64,000 nt of DNA from the NCBI GenBank assembly GCA_932521035.1, contig OW051493.1, positions 806,001-870,000 of the forward strand, written 5' to 3'. This DNA is from Oscheius dolichura (Eukaryota; Nematoda; Chromadorea; Rhabditida; Rhabditidae). The translations under genes and the position numbers were made by a program. The stretch's first letter is position 1, and each line of letters opens with the position of its first letter. The notes under the pieces are model-generated. The model searched no databases, was not told where the DNA came from, and saw only the letters and a program-made list of their open reading frames with translations. Positions 54,095 to 63,218 of this stretch are shown piece by piece.

Positions 54095-56089
54095 ATGGAC
54101 GAGTTTCCAGTTGAAAGTGAGTGTGGTTCCATTGTTGAAATTAGTCTCAATTCCAGCCGTTCTTCAAGTTACTAGCCAGGCCAATAATGCCATTGCTCTG
54201 GGTGCATTGATTTTTACTAAAGCTGTTCCAGTAATCGCTATATACACTCAGATCGCTGGAATTATTATATCTGTAGCTAGCATCGCCTTGCCTGACAAGT
54301 TTAAAGGGACTCTCCAGGGCAATTTTAGCGTTGAATTCGCGGCTGCCGAGGTTTTACGGGCGAAGCAGCAGTTTCGCCAAAGGTGATTTTCATGATTTTC
54401 ACATTTTATTTCTTCTAAAAATTGAGCTATTGGCAACAATGTTACAAAAAAATTAAATAGAAATTGAGGCATTTTGACTATGAATAAAGTCAGGACAGTG
54501 AGGCGTCTATAATACGACTATCTAAACTATTTTTTGATATTATTTTCTCTATAAAATGAGACCAAGTTGTTTACAACTCTCCAGGACATTTTATGAAACA
54601 TTTTGTAAAATGTCCTGGAGAGTCCCTTTAAAAGAACTGACGATGCCGCAATAATTATGAAGCGGCTGGGAAACTTGAAGAACACAGTCAGCCGGGTAAT
54701 CCACTTGATGCTCTAGTTCAGCCATAAAATTGTTCTAGCTACACGAAGAGATGAGACAGGACTTCAGGAGTGTTGAATCCTTGATCGAGCACCACAATTT
54801 TACGAAGGTTAGGGCCCGGTTCACTCGGTCATTTCTCTCTTTTTCAGGATATTATAAACAAAGTGGACAATCAGCAGCGCTACCTGGAGAATCTACTTGG
54901 CACCCCATCGAATCAGTCCATAGAACAGTTCAAACACGAGTGTAACATCCGACGACCACAGACTTTGCTCTTGGTTAGACACCCTTTTCCCTATAGAATT
55001 CTCTTCCAGGACATAATCAGTGCGATCGATCGCGATGTCACCAACCCGATAAAGTACTGTCTGAATGCCGATCCGTTAAATTCTCTGGAAATTGTCTTCA
55101 AATGGAGGAAGCAGATAGAAAACCTGGCAGAAACATTGGTATGGTTTATTTTATTTTAAAGGAAACGTGACAATAGCGAGAATTTTAAATTGATTGTCTC
55201 ACTCCGTTTCAGGGACTCGATTTCCATTGAGCGGATGCTATTTTTCCATGTTTATTTGATATATTTCAGGCGAGGCTCCACGGAGTATTCTCTGGTCTAA
55301 ATGGTTGGAAGGACGACGGAACGATGGTCGCCAATATCGAAGAACTTGAGAGGGTGTTGAATAAGTTCGAGCAGAATTTCAAGGTAGCAATGAGCGACAC
55401 AATGACAGTCCACTTTTCAGTTGGATTACTGGAGTTCAGTCACCACCTTTGTGGAGAGGACAATGGATAGAAATGTCAGCAATATGGAAAAAGCTGAGAG
55501 TATCACCAATAAGCTCAGTAAAATATACACCACGTATGTTTTTCTATTTATTTTCTAGAATCTATTTTCAGGGATCAGTTCTTGATCATCGTTTATGATA
55601 GTACTGAAGGATCTAAGAACCATGTCTTCTATGTCAGGAACGAAAGTCAGAAGCTTTTCCGTTTTCGTCGAGGAGGCAGTTGTGTAGTTGTCTATGCCAG
55701 TAAAACAGCTCACAACATCAGTGACGATGCTTATCAACAATACCGCGAGAATGTTCCAAAGAGTGGGGAATTTCCGTAAGAAAAGTTTCAAGCCTAATCA
55801 CAAAGGAAAATTTTGTAGACGTGGGAATGACTTGGCTGGGGACACAAAGTGGCTATATGAAAAACTATACGGCCAGGTTCCTCTTTCTGATAACGTCTGG
55901 CAAAGAATGACCGAAGCAGAAAAACAGAAGTTTTTATTACTTAAAGCTGCAAGAAATTACGGCTTTGTTGGCGGTGTTAGAGATAGTTTGAATATAGTCT
56001 ACTGTCATACGAAAGGCAGGTGGAAGGGTGGCTGCGACAAAGTGGAGGTGCGTGAAGGTTATACGAGCTTTTTTGCTCGTTTGAACTAA
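54095..56089 (+). CDS. Unrecognised 441-residue mostly helical protein with an N-terminal hydrophobic region (complete, 10 exons)
   Basis: Plus exons 54095-54116, 54157-54382, 54635-54686, 54739-54807, 54848-54973, 55010-55138, 55270-55383, 55421-55533, 55572-55775 and 55819-56089 are in phase (1326 nt). There is no signal peptide (MDEFPVE). Residues about 20-60 are strongly hydrophobic (AIALGALIFTKAVPVIAIY then AGIIISVASIALP) and could form a hairpin or membrane-inserting segment. Residues 75-280 look like long amphipathic helices (HEEMRQDFRSVESLIEHHN, DIINKVDNQQRYLENLL, EELERVLNKFEQNF). The last 160 residues are more mixed, with Cys (SCVVVY, YCHTKG, GGCDK). A helical bundle with an embedded hydrophobic hairpin is the general plan of alpha-helical pore formers, but also of other proteins; I do not recognise a family and do not assign a function. 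Exon 3 uses an unusual acceptor, CCCTTTAAAAG. Confidence 0.75.
54577..54622. repeat. 17-bp perfect hairpin in intron 2 of the 441-residue gene
   Basis: CTCTCCAGGACATTTTA (54577-54593) pairs with TAAAATGTCCTGGAGAG (54606-54622) across a 12-nt loop. It is followed directly by TCCCTTTAAAAG, a family E-like end, so it is probably a decayed MITE end. Confidence 0.6.
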
Positions 56090-56341
56090 TTGAAACATGC
56101 AAACTTCTACCATTTTGCTATCGTTGAAGAAGCCTAGATTGTATTTTTTTCTGGTTATTTGGTTGTATCATGTCATTCGTCCAAACAACACTAAACGGAA
56201 TAAATTGTAGTAGAACGGGTGTTTCATCTCAATACATCAAGAAGGCAGTCACTTTGGAAATGGTATTGGATATACGCTGTAAAACAAAGGAAAAAGTTTA
56301 TTATCAATTAAAAACCCTCAATGAGAGTGAGCAATTACCGG

Positions 56342-57208
56342 TTAGACGAAAGAAAACAGCATCGAGAACACAGTAACCACAAAGAAATAGATTTCTGTCG
56401 CCGATTTAGGAGTCGTGGGAGGACCTGTAGGTCCTGCAGCGGCGGTAGAAGCTACTGGGAAGTTTTTTAGGACCGGAACCACCCCACAGGAGGATCCTAC
56501 AGTAGGTATTGGCCTCGACGTCATCATGGAAGTTCCTACATTTGTATGGGCATCGACAGTTATCCTGAAAAATGTGTATTCTGTTTATTACTTTTTTCAT
56601 AGGAATGATACAGGACATAAACGAACTTGTTACCGTATTTTCAGTATGAAAAAAAAATAGAAATCTGGGCTCTAATCTCTGTAAAAGGATACTTTGAACA
56701 GGGAATATGTTAGAAAAACAGGAACTCAAATGATCACTTTCACTTGGTTCCTGACAGTTCCTTTAAAAGTATGGAAATATCTTTAATTTTAAATTTCAAA
56801 AAAAGGCAGGAGAGAAAATAAACCCCCAAAAAAATCGATGTCTAAACGGATGGAAGCCCTTGTGAAACACAAATTTCGGTATAACAAAACATGTCAACGA
56901 TCTCTTTTTGCCTTTTTCTCTTCTAATTTTTTATTTGTTTTTGTCTTTTTGTCTCTTGTTTACTTTCGAAATTGTCTTCTTCCCCTTTTTATATTTTTCC
57001 TTCTTATATCCGCCCCCTCGCCCCCAACTTTTCACGTGATTTTTCCTTCCTTTATGGGTTCAATTTTATATGTTGCTGAAGAAGAATAAAGTTGGTTTTT
57101 ATCAACACGATTGAAGAATTCAATAGCGCCACTGAAATTTACCAGGGAATGGCACGAACCTGTCATCAGGTCCAGAGGTGCCACCTATTACGCCGTGTTC
57201 ACCACCAT
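56342..57208 (-). CDS. Last two exons of an unidentified gene with a hydrophobic C-terminus
   Basis: Minus exons 57160-57208 and 56342-56564 join in phase (CAG|GTTCGT … TTTTTCAG). They give GGEHGVIGGTSGPDD, then a Ser/Thr/Pro/Gly-rich stretch with one Cys, ending in a hydrophobic tail (IYFFVVTVFSMLFSFV) at the stop. A low-complexity stalk plus a terminal hydrophobic segment suits a GPI anchor or a tail anchor. No upstream exon in the required phase (needs a 1-nt overhang) is found before the kelch gene, so the gene is probably truncated. Its intron contains one copy of the duplicated block 56733-57052. Confidence 0.45.
56733..57052. repeat. Segmental duplication, copy 1 (about 320 bp)
   Basis: Nearly identical to 61308-61628: both run from ATGATCACTTTCACTTGGTT through CACAAATTTCGGTATAACAA to CAACTTTTCACGTGATTTTTC with only a few mismatches. 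The left part contains a family E-like end (GACAGTTCCTTTAAAAG). Confidence 0.88.
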
Positions 57209-57511
57209 CTGAAACCCCCAGAAACAAATTTTCAGCTGCTAAGCACATCGTGTCACCGAGTTATGAGGGTCGGAAGTTTGAAAATAAGGTTGGCATTTGG
57301 GTATTTTCCTGTAAAACCCCCTTTATTAGGCAAAAAAGGCAAGTTCAACCCCTCGTGAGCTAATAGCAAGGTCGTGCCATTCTCTAGTTAGATAAAATGT
57401 TTATGGTTTCATCGGTCCTTCAGTTTTTTTTCTTTTTGTCGAGAAATACGTCCCCCTCTTTCTTTTTTTAATACTCCCCCAAAAAATATCCTGTCAATAT
57501 GATCTCTCGAA

Positions 57512-58527
57512 TTATTTATTGCTTTTAATCACCGGATAAGAAGAAAGACGATCCGCGAACTCATGAGGAACGAGAACAGCAGACGGAGGGAGAGAATAAT
57601 TCAGAGGGGAAGAGGGGCCAACACGCCAATTGATTCCGTTAAATATTTCCACCTTATCAGAGCTAATTGCAAAGATTTCTCGACCAAGAACAACTCCAAC
57701 AACTTCAAAACTAGGCAAGGTTAAGGGCGACAACTCCTTCCACTGTCCATTCTTCTCCATCGCCACCTCCTAATACAACCAGCTTATTTCTATAACAAAC
57801 GAGGGAAGGGTCATGTCGAGGTGTTAGCATATCCGTCAGTTCAGTCCACACTCCACTCTCAGGATCGAAACATTCCACACTTTTCAAATAGACCCACGTC
57901 TCTCCTATTCCTCCACAAATATATATTTTCCCGTTACAGACTGCTGCAGCTGCATTAGATCTGCCATATTTCATGTCTCTAAAATAGCTTATTAGCCGAA
58001 AGTAATCAAAATATTATAGGCTCCCTTTATAAAGATAACTTACGGCATCCGTGTCCATTTGTTCTTTTTCGGATCATAACGTTCCACACTTTTTAGTTCG
58101 TCATCTCTGTCCACATTCCATCCTCCAAACACCCAAATGTATCCATTCCATCCCAAGCAGGTATTCTTAATATATCTTCGTTTCTCATTCATATCAGCCA
58201 GTTGTTTCCATTCCATATTTTTGTCCAACTTGAAGAATATCTTGTCCCAGTTGATTAGATAGAGTTCATCATCGAGATAAACAGCACCAACAGGTAGGCG
58301 AGGAAGTTCCATTCGTGAAACAGTCCAGGTGGATGTCCCCCGATTCCATATTGTCATCTTGTTACCATTAGGACATTGACCCAATTCCATGACCAAAATC
58401 TAAAAAAAGCGGAGCCCATCTTCTTTCCTAACTCTCGAATTTTCACCTACCGTCGGGCCGAATTTCGGTTCAAAGTGTATGATTTCTTTGATCGACGGCC
58501 TATCAGAAATGTTTCTTTGCCAGCATC
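57512..58527 (-). pseudogene. Kelch-repeat gene copy A, 5'-truncated by a MITE and frameshifted
   Basis: Minus exons: 58451-58527 (open up to the MITE edge: CWQRNISDRPSIKEIIHFEP), 58044-58399 and 57512-57978. The kelch pattern is clear: YLINWDKIFFKLDKNMEWKQ, GWNGYIWVFGGWN, KSVERYDPKKNKW, NGKIYICGG, KSVECFDPESGVW. The last exon is 467 nt against 523 nt in copy C. After LVVLGGG the frame shifts: the first frame stops at 57711, while the kelch-like sequence resumes in another frame (NGQWKELSPLTLPSF … VEIFNGINW) and ends at 57512. So an out-of-frame deletion has broken the last two blades. No BTB or BACK domain is found upstream of the MITE at 58528-58914. Kelch propellers usually bind substrates for Cullin-3 ligases or actin. 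Confidence 0.7.
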
Positions 58528-58914
58528 TTAAAGGAACAGTCAGGGAGTTTTTCGACCAGGTCTCAGAAAATAGAGAATTTTTCGCTGATCACGATGCACT
58601 ATTTTATAAATCATAAAAATGTCAAAATATTGAGAAAAATACGTTCAAAGTGCTCGAATATCGACCAACGTTAGCATCCCAAGTTACGGATGTCAGCACG
58701 CCGGTGCCCGGGAAGAACGTTTTTTCAAAATTTGATCAGCATTCGTCAGCATTTTGATGATGTATCGCTATTTTTATCGTTTCTTTTCATTTTTTCCACA
58801 TTTTAAACGATCCCTATATGTACACCAAAAATAAATATAATGAAATCAGTGAAATATGAAAAAGTCGCTTTTTCTGTATACGGTAGCAGAAAAACTCCCT
58901 GACTGTTCCTTTAA
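58528..58914. mobile_element. TTAA-flanked MITE (family E) cutting kelch copy A
   Basis: Ends TTAAAGGAACAGTCAGGGAG and CTCCCTGACTGTTCCTTTAA with TTAA on both sides. The kelch reading frame is open exactly to its left edge. Confidence 0.85.
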
Positions 58915-59031
58915 AAATATTTTTATAGAATTGTCCAACAAACAAAGAAAACGAAAAAAAACTGAAGATGTCCGGTTAGTTCCACCGCCCGGTTAGTCTT
59001 GTAGGCCTTTTCAGCCCCAAGCTTCATATTT

Positions 59032-60138
59032 CTACACCAACCTTTTCACAAAATTCCACGAATCCTCGCTCATTTCTTCAATATCTATAGGCAGTTCTAT
59101 TCCATCATTTCCAACTTGTAGATGTTTCGAAGGGTACCTACTTTTAAATTGTCCACTGATCAAATAAAATCACCCGACTTCCGGCATATAATTTCCCATA
59201 TTGTTATTCCAAATGAATAAACATCAGCCGACGGCCCATAATTCTTTTCTGTTCCCACTATTTCCGGGGCCATATAGGGGTCGCTACCAATGCGACTGGA
59301 ATAACAAAGTTTATTAGGAAGGAAGTAGTCAATTACCCACTAGTATATGTATTTTTGTGAGAAATATTCCTAGCCAGTCCAAAATCAGCCAGTTTTAAAT
59401 GAGTTCTTGTTGCTAGAAGGATGCTAAAAACGAGTATAAATAAACAGAGAAAATGTATACTTTCGGGGCTTGACATCTCTGTGAAGTATTTCGTGTTCAT
59501 GTAGATACTGTAGGCCGGAACCCATTTGCTGGATCCATTTGGTTATTAACATCACGCCATACATTTTAGAGAGATCATGAATTTCTGTTGACATCCTTTG
59601 AAATTTAGATAAATAAAGGATAACCGTTATGAAGACTGCCGAGTTCCATATATTCCATCACGTATCCCGTATATATTGGGTTTTTTATAGAGTTGCCTCT
59701 ATTTATTACCTCTCCATCCCAAATTACTCCGAATAATTCAACAATATTTGGATGGGTGTGCTGAAAATTTAAATGTAAACAATTTATAAGACGCGAGATG
59801 AGATATGCCAATTCTAATATCTTTTACCTTTTTCAATATTTCGATTTCTCTTTCAGATCCTATATCCGTTATGTTGAACTTTTTCACAGCGACAATTCTA
59901 AATAGGTATATATTGAGGCAGAAAATACTCACCGTTTCGTTCTAGTGAATCCCTTCACAAGTGTACCGGATCCTTTCCAAACCGTACCATATCCTCCCTG
60001 ATCCGCCAATTCAGGGTTTTTGATGTCACTCCAACGATAGTAGGGCACACCTATAGTACGAGATTAGAAAGAAATAAAAGAAAGGAAAGCAACACTACCA
60101 TCGGGGGTGAATTTTACCGATGAAAGGACACTCCCCAT
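59032..60138 (-). CDS. TKL-type protein kinase, probably N-myristoylated, with a disrupted C-lobe
   Basis: Minus exons 60099-60138, 59933-60050, 59828-59897, 59625-59760, 59461-59584, 59337-59423 and 59179-59295 join in phase. MGSVLSS fits a myristoylation signal (Gly2, Ser6). Kinase motifs in order: QGGYGTVWKG (P-loop), IVAVKK (ATP Lys), HTHPNIVELFGV, YVMEYMELGSLHN (hinge), ILHRDVKPRN (catalytic loop), LADFGLARN, GSDPYMAPE, SADVYSFGITIWE. After EIICRKSGDFI the frame meets TGA (59160-59162), while kinase-like sequence continues in another frame (GQFKSRYPSKHLQV … SEDSWNFVKRLV) to TAG at 59032. Joining them needs either a 23-nt intron (59156-59178) or a 1-nt frameshift. The usual final helix is missing either way. 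HRDxKxxN with GSDPYMAPE suggests a Ser/Thr kinase of MLK/TKL type. May be a pseudogene of recent origin. Confidence 0.75.
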
Positions 60139-60335
60139 AAGAAGGGGGCCAAAACAGTCTCTGAATAACGGTCATTTAGAAGGAACCAAAAGTTTTTGCG
60201 GGGAGAAATTGAAAGGAAAAGAATAACTGTTGGCAATAAGAGTCCGTGGCGCCAAAGTGGATGCTTATCCTTTGAAAATATTGGGGAAAATGAGATATTT
60301 TCCTTTTCCTAACTATTGTCAATAAAACTCCGAGC

Positions 60336-60549
60336 TTAAAGGGACTGTCAGGGACCTTTTTTTTCGGTAGCGGGTCCTGCAGCGACTGAACTAACTAGCG
60401 TCCTCCGCCTTTGGCGCGCTTTGGTGGAACTTTGTTTTTTGACATTTTCTGAACGTCTATGGTGACACATTTCGTAAAATATTAGGAATTCGTGCAATTT
60501 CGATCGCGCGCCTACCGTAACCAAATAAGGTCCCTGATAGTCCCTTTAA
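60336..60549. mobile_element. TTAA-flanked MITE (family E), 60.3 kb copy
   Basis: Ends TTAAAGGGACTGTCAGGGACC and GGTCCCTGATAGTCCCTTTAA; TTAA on both sides. It differs from the others by AGGGAC in place of AGGAAC. Confidence 0.8.
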
Positions 60550-60865
60550 AGTTTTAAGAAAAAAAAAAGAGAGAGAGAGAGAGCCTGCTGGTGGGGGTGC
60601 TGGTTTCCGTGCTGATAAGAAAATCACTTTAGGGCAATGAAATGAGTCTGTGCACAATTTCTGGGATTATCAACAAGCTGATTAGAAGAGGCGCGTAGAG
60701 ACAGGAGCGTACTATTTTTTGAGGAGCTTGCTGTCCGTTCGCGCGAAGCCGAGTATCTGATACGGAGTCACATGTGCTGCAGATGATCTGCAATATTAAA
60801 TACCGTTATTGAGAGAGATTTATCTTTATGGACGAATTTAAAAGAACTGTCCTAAAACAACTTGG

Positions 60866-61155
60866 GCTTAAAAAATTTGCCTTTTTCTCCTGATCACGAT
60901 GGTCTATTTATTTTTGCATATGGGCGCCTGTATCACGAGAAAAATACGCATTTATGATCAAAATCTGGTTGAAAAAACAAAAAGTAATCATGATCGTTGC
61001 AGGACCTTTATGGGGTCCCGTAACGATTATGATCACAGAAATGGAATGCATTTACGATTTTGCGATAAAAATGCAATTTTCTCGTGATTCCGATGTCCAT
61101 ATGCAAAAATAAATATATCGTCGTGATCAGAAGAAAACGGCGAATTTTTTAAGCC
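60866..61155. repeat. Foldback element, 290 bp, ends GGCTTAAAAAATT
   Basis: GGCTTAAAAAATTTGCC … CTCCTGATCACGA pairs with TCGTCGTGATCAG … GGCGAATTTTTTAAGCC, and the inner parts also pair (TTATTTTTGCATATGG with CCATATGCAAAAATAAA). The centre holds GATCATGATC. An adjacent TTTAAAAGAACTGTCC at 60838 looks like a family E remnant. Confidence 0.75.
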
Positions 61156-61307
61156 TATACTGAGTTAGGTTGCTACCTTTTTGAGAGAGAAAAGGCGGAA
61201 AACGCTACATGATCGTAAAATACGCACAAATGACCCCGAAATGAAAAGTTGGATAGAGAATAAGCCCCATATGTAGTCAGTCGCATGGGACTCGGTTGCT
61301 CAGGGTC

Positions 61308-61628
61308 AAATGATCACTTTCACTTGGTTCCTGACAGTTCCTTTAAAAGTATGGAAATATCTTTAATTTTAAATTTCAAAAAAAGGCAGGAGAGAAAATA
61401 AACCCCCAAAAAAATCGATGTCTAGACGGATGGAAGCCCTTGTGAAACACAAATTTCGGTATAACAAAACATGTCAACGATCTCTTTTTGCCTTTTTCTC
61501 TTCTAATTTTTTATTTGTTTTTGTCTTTTTGTCGCTTGTTTACTTTCGAAATTGTCTTCTTCCCCTTTTTATATTTTTCCTTCTTATATCCGCCCCCTCG
61601 CCCCCAACTTTTCACGTGATTTTTCCGT
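61308..61628. repeat. Segmental duplication, copy 2
   Basis: Partner of 56733-57052. The two copies flank kelch copy A and the kinase gene as direct repeats. Confidence 0.88.
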
Positions 61629-61726
61629 CCCATTGGAACTTTTTAATTCAAACTTTATCTGTTTTGAGTGCAAATCATAAGGGTTCACAACTTTTAGATT
61701 CATTTGAATTTTATTGTTCAAAAAAA

Positions 61727-62401
61727 TTACAATTTGCTCTTTCCCAATTTCTTGAATTCTTCCGCCGAGAAGAATCTCGGCGCCGCCTCGGCTTGCCATC
61801 TTTCTCCCTCTTTTACGAAGGCTTTTCTCTCCTTGTGATGGGGAAATTGGACGGCTTCTTCCATGTCCAAAACAGGAGTTACGCAAGCATCCATTTGCAG
61901 CACTAAAAATGGCAGAAATTATGGTAGAATACTGTAATCTGTGCAAATTAACGCGCGAAGCGTAAGCGCGCCCCATCTAACAGTTGTCTAAATTTCATGT
62001 TCACTCAATTTTTATCGAATTTTCAGGTAAACTTTTTTCCTTGACCAGAACAACTATAACGTTTTGTAATACAATAAATTAGCAAGGGAAAACATGAAAA
62101 AATCCGAAAAAAATACCGATTTTAGCGTATTGTTAGTTGGAGCGCGGTTACAACGGGCATTTACGAATGGTGCATTTTTTTCAGCTTACAGTATGAATTA
62201 GACGAACCTTTAAACAAATTCATGGTGAATTTCGGCGCCAGCGCTCCTACAGCCATATATTTCCCGTCTTTCGTTTCATACGTCCGATAAATGGGGCAAT
62301 TGCTCCCGAAGGCGGAGTAATGGTCCTTCGACAAATCATCCCGATCATAATATTGCCGGACGAAGGTTCCCAAATAGGAGAGACCCTCGACCATCGAATT
62401 G
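61727..62401 (-). pseudogene. Alpha-methylacyl-CoA racemase (AMACR) fragment with a peroxisomal SKL tail
   Basis: Two minus segments. 62208-62401 reads NSMVEGLSYLGTFV … CPIYRTYETKDGKYMAVGAL, the CoA-transferase family III/AMACR region 'MV-G-YL … P-Y-TY-T-DG-YMAVGA'. 61727-61902 reads LQMDACVTPVLDMEEAVQF … HKERKAF … KLGKSKL and stop, the 'DACV-PVL-EEA' end of AMACR plus a PTS1 peroxisomal signal. AMACR interconverts (R)- and (S)-2-methylacyl-CoA for branched-chain beta-oxidation. The N-terminal half (CoA-binding and catalytic residues) is absent; the first segment has no acceptor at its left and abuts sequence next to kelch copy B. The expected stretch of about 50 residues between the segments is also missing, although the donor and acceptor would join in phase. 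Interpreted as a transposed gene fragment. Confidence 0.72.
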
Positions 62402-62515
62402 AGATTTCAAAACAAGAACATTTCGCTCGCCAAGTTCCCAAATGGTCCCGTAGTTGAAAACCGGCCGTTGGAAACCGAGCAGAAGAGAAAAATTGGGGTA
62501 AAGTATTCAACTCAC

Positions 62516-63034
62516 GGCATTTTAATCCATTTGTTCTCCTTCGGATCATATCTTTCCACACTTTTCAAATTCCTTCCTCCAAACACCCAGATGGATCCAT
62601 TCCATTCCACACTGCTATTTGTAATACCCCGTCGTCCCTCATTCATATCTGCCAATCGTGTCCATTCCAATGTTTTGTTATCCAATTTGTATAATTCTTT
62701 CTCCATATAAGAACCACCGAATATATAGATCTCTCCATCCAGATATACTGCACCTCCGGCATCAAGTACTTTCGGTAATTTCAATGCCAATTCGAACCAT
62801 TTGTCTTCTTTCAAAATGACCATTTCATCTGTTCCTCTGTTATCTTTTACTCCTCCAAGGACCAAAATCTAAAAGAATGTTAATTATTCTCTTCCAAAAT
62901 ACCCCACCGTTCCCTTATCCACTTGTCCTGGGATCAATTGTCTTTTTTCTTCCAAAGGAACGGGTCTCGCCTGGATTGTAAGACGATCTTCATTTTGCTT
63001 CCCTTCCATCCTTCCAACTGCGGACTGCGCCATC
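62516..63034 (-). pseudogene. Kelch-repeat gene copy B, last exon missing
   Basis: Minus exons 62909-63034 (MAQSAVGRMEGKQNEDRLTI …, joined to the next exon in phase 0) and 62516-62868. Blades: ILVLGGVKDN, GGAVYLDGEIYIFGGSYM, LYKLDNKTLEWTRLADM, WNGSIWVFGG, LKSVERYDPKENKW. The second exon ends at a normal donor (CC|GTGAGT, phase 2) just as copies A and C do, but the matching last exon (DMK…RTEAAAA in copy C) is absent: the AMACR fragment lies there instead. An ATG at 63034 is used as the start because it gives a sensible N-terminus; a coding extension upstream of it (TNVA) through an acceptor at 63049 is possible. No BTB domain in the window. Confidence 0.65.
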
Positions 63035-63068
63035 GCGACATTTGTGCCTGCAGTAAGATTCGCAATAG

Positions 63069-63135
63069 GTAAAGGTCCCCCCTTATCTAATTTTTCATAA
63101 TGGCCGAAAAATTTAATAAGGGGAGACCCTTACCT
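63069..63135. repeat. 28-bp hairpin upstream of kelch copy B
   Basis: GGTAAAGGTCCCCCCTTATC… (63069-63097) pairs with …GATAAG-like AATAAGGGGAGACCCTTACC (63107-63135) with a few mismatches. It lies between kelch copies B and C. Confidence 0.6.
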
Positions 63136-63218
63136 ACTTTTGATGGAGAACGACTAATGGAAAATAGCGATAGTAAAATAGGTGGAATAGTTGACGAACC
63201 CCCAAAATAGGTGAAAAC

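Noticed and set aside
56838..57089. 83-codon plus-strand open frame rich in Phe and Leu
   Set aside because: Produced by TTTTTC-rich sequence of the duplicated block; the same frame exists in the second copy without any gene context.
61418..61906. 162-codon plus-strand open frame
   Set aside because: Its first half is the AT/CT-rich segmental duplication and its second half is antisense to the AMACR C-terminal exon, which has a far better protein match.
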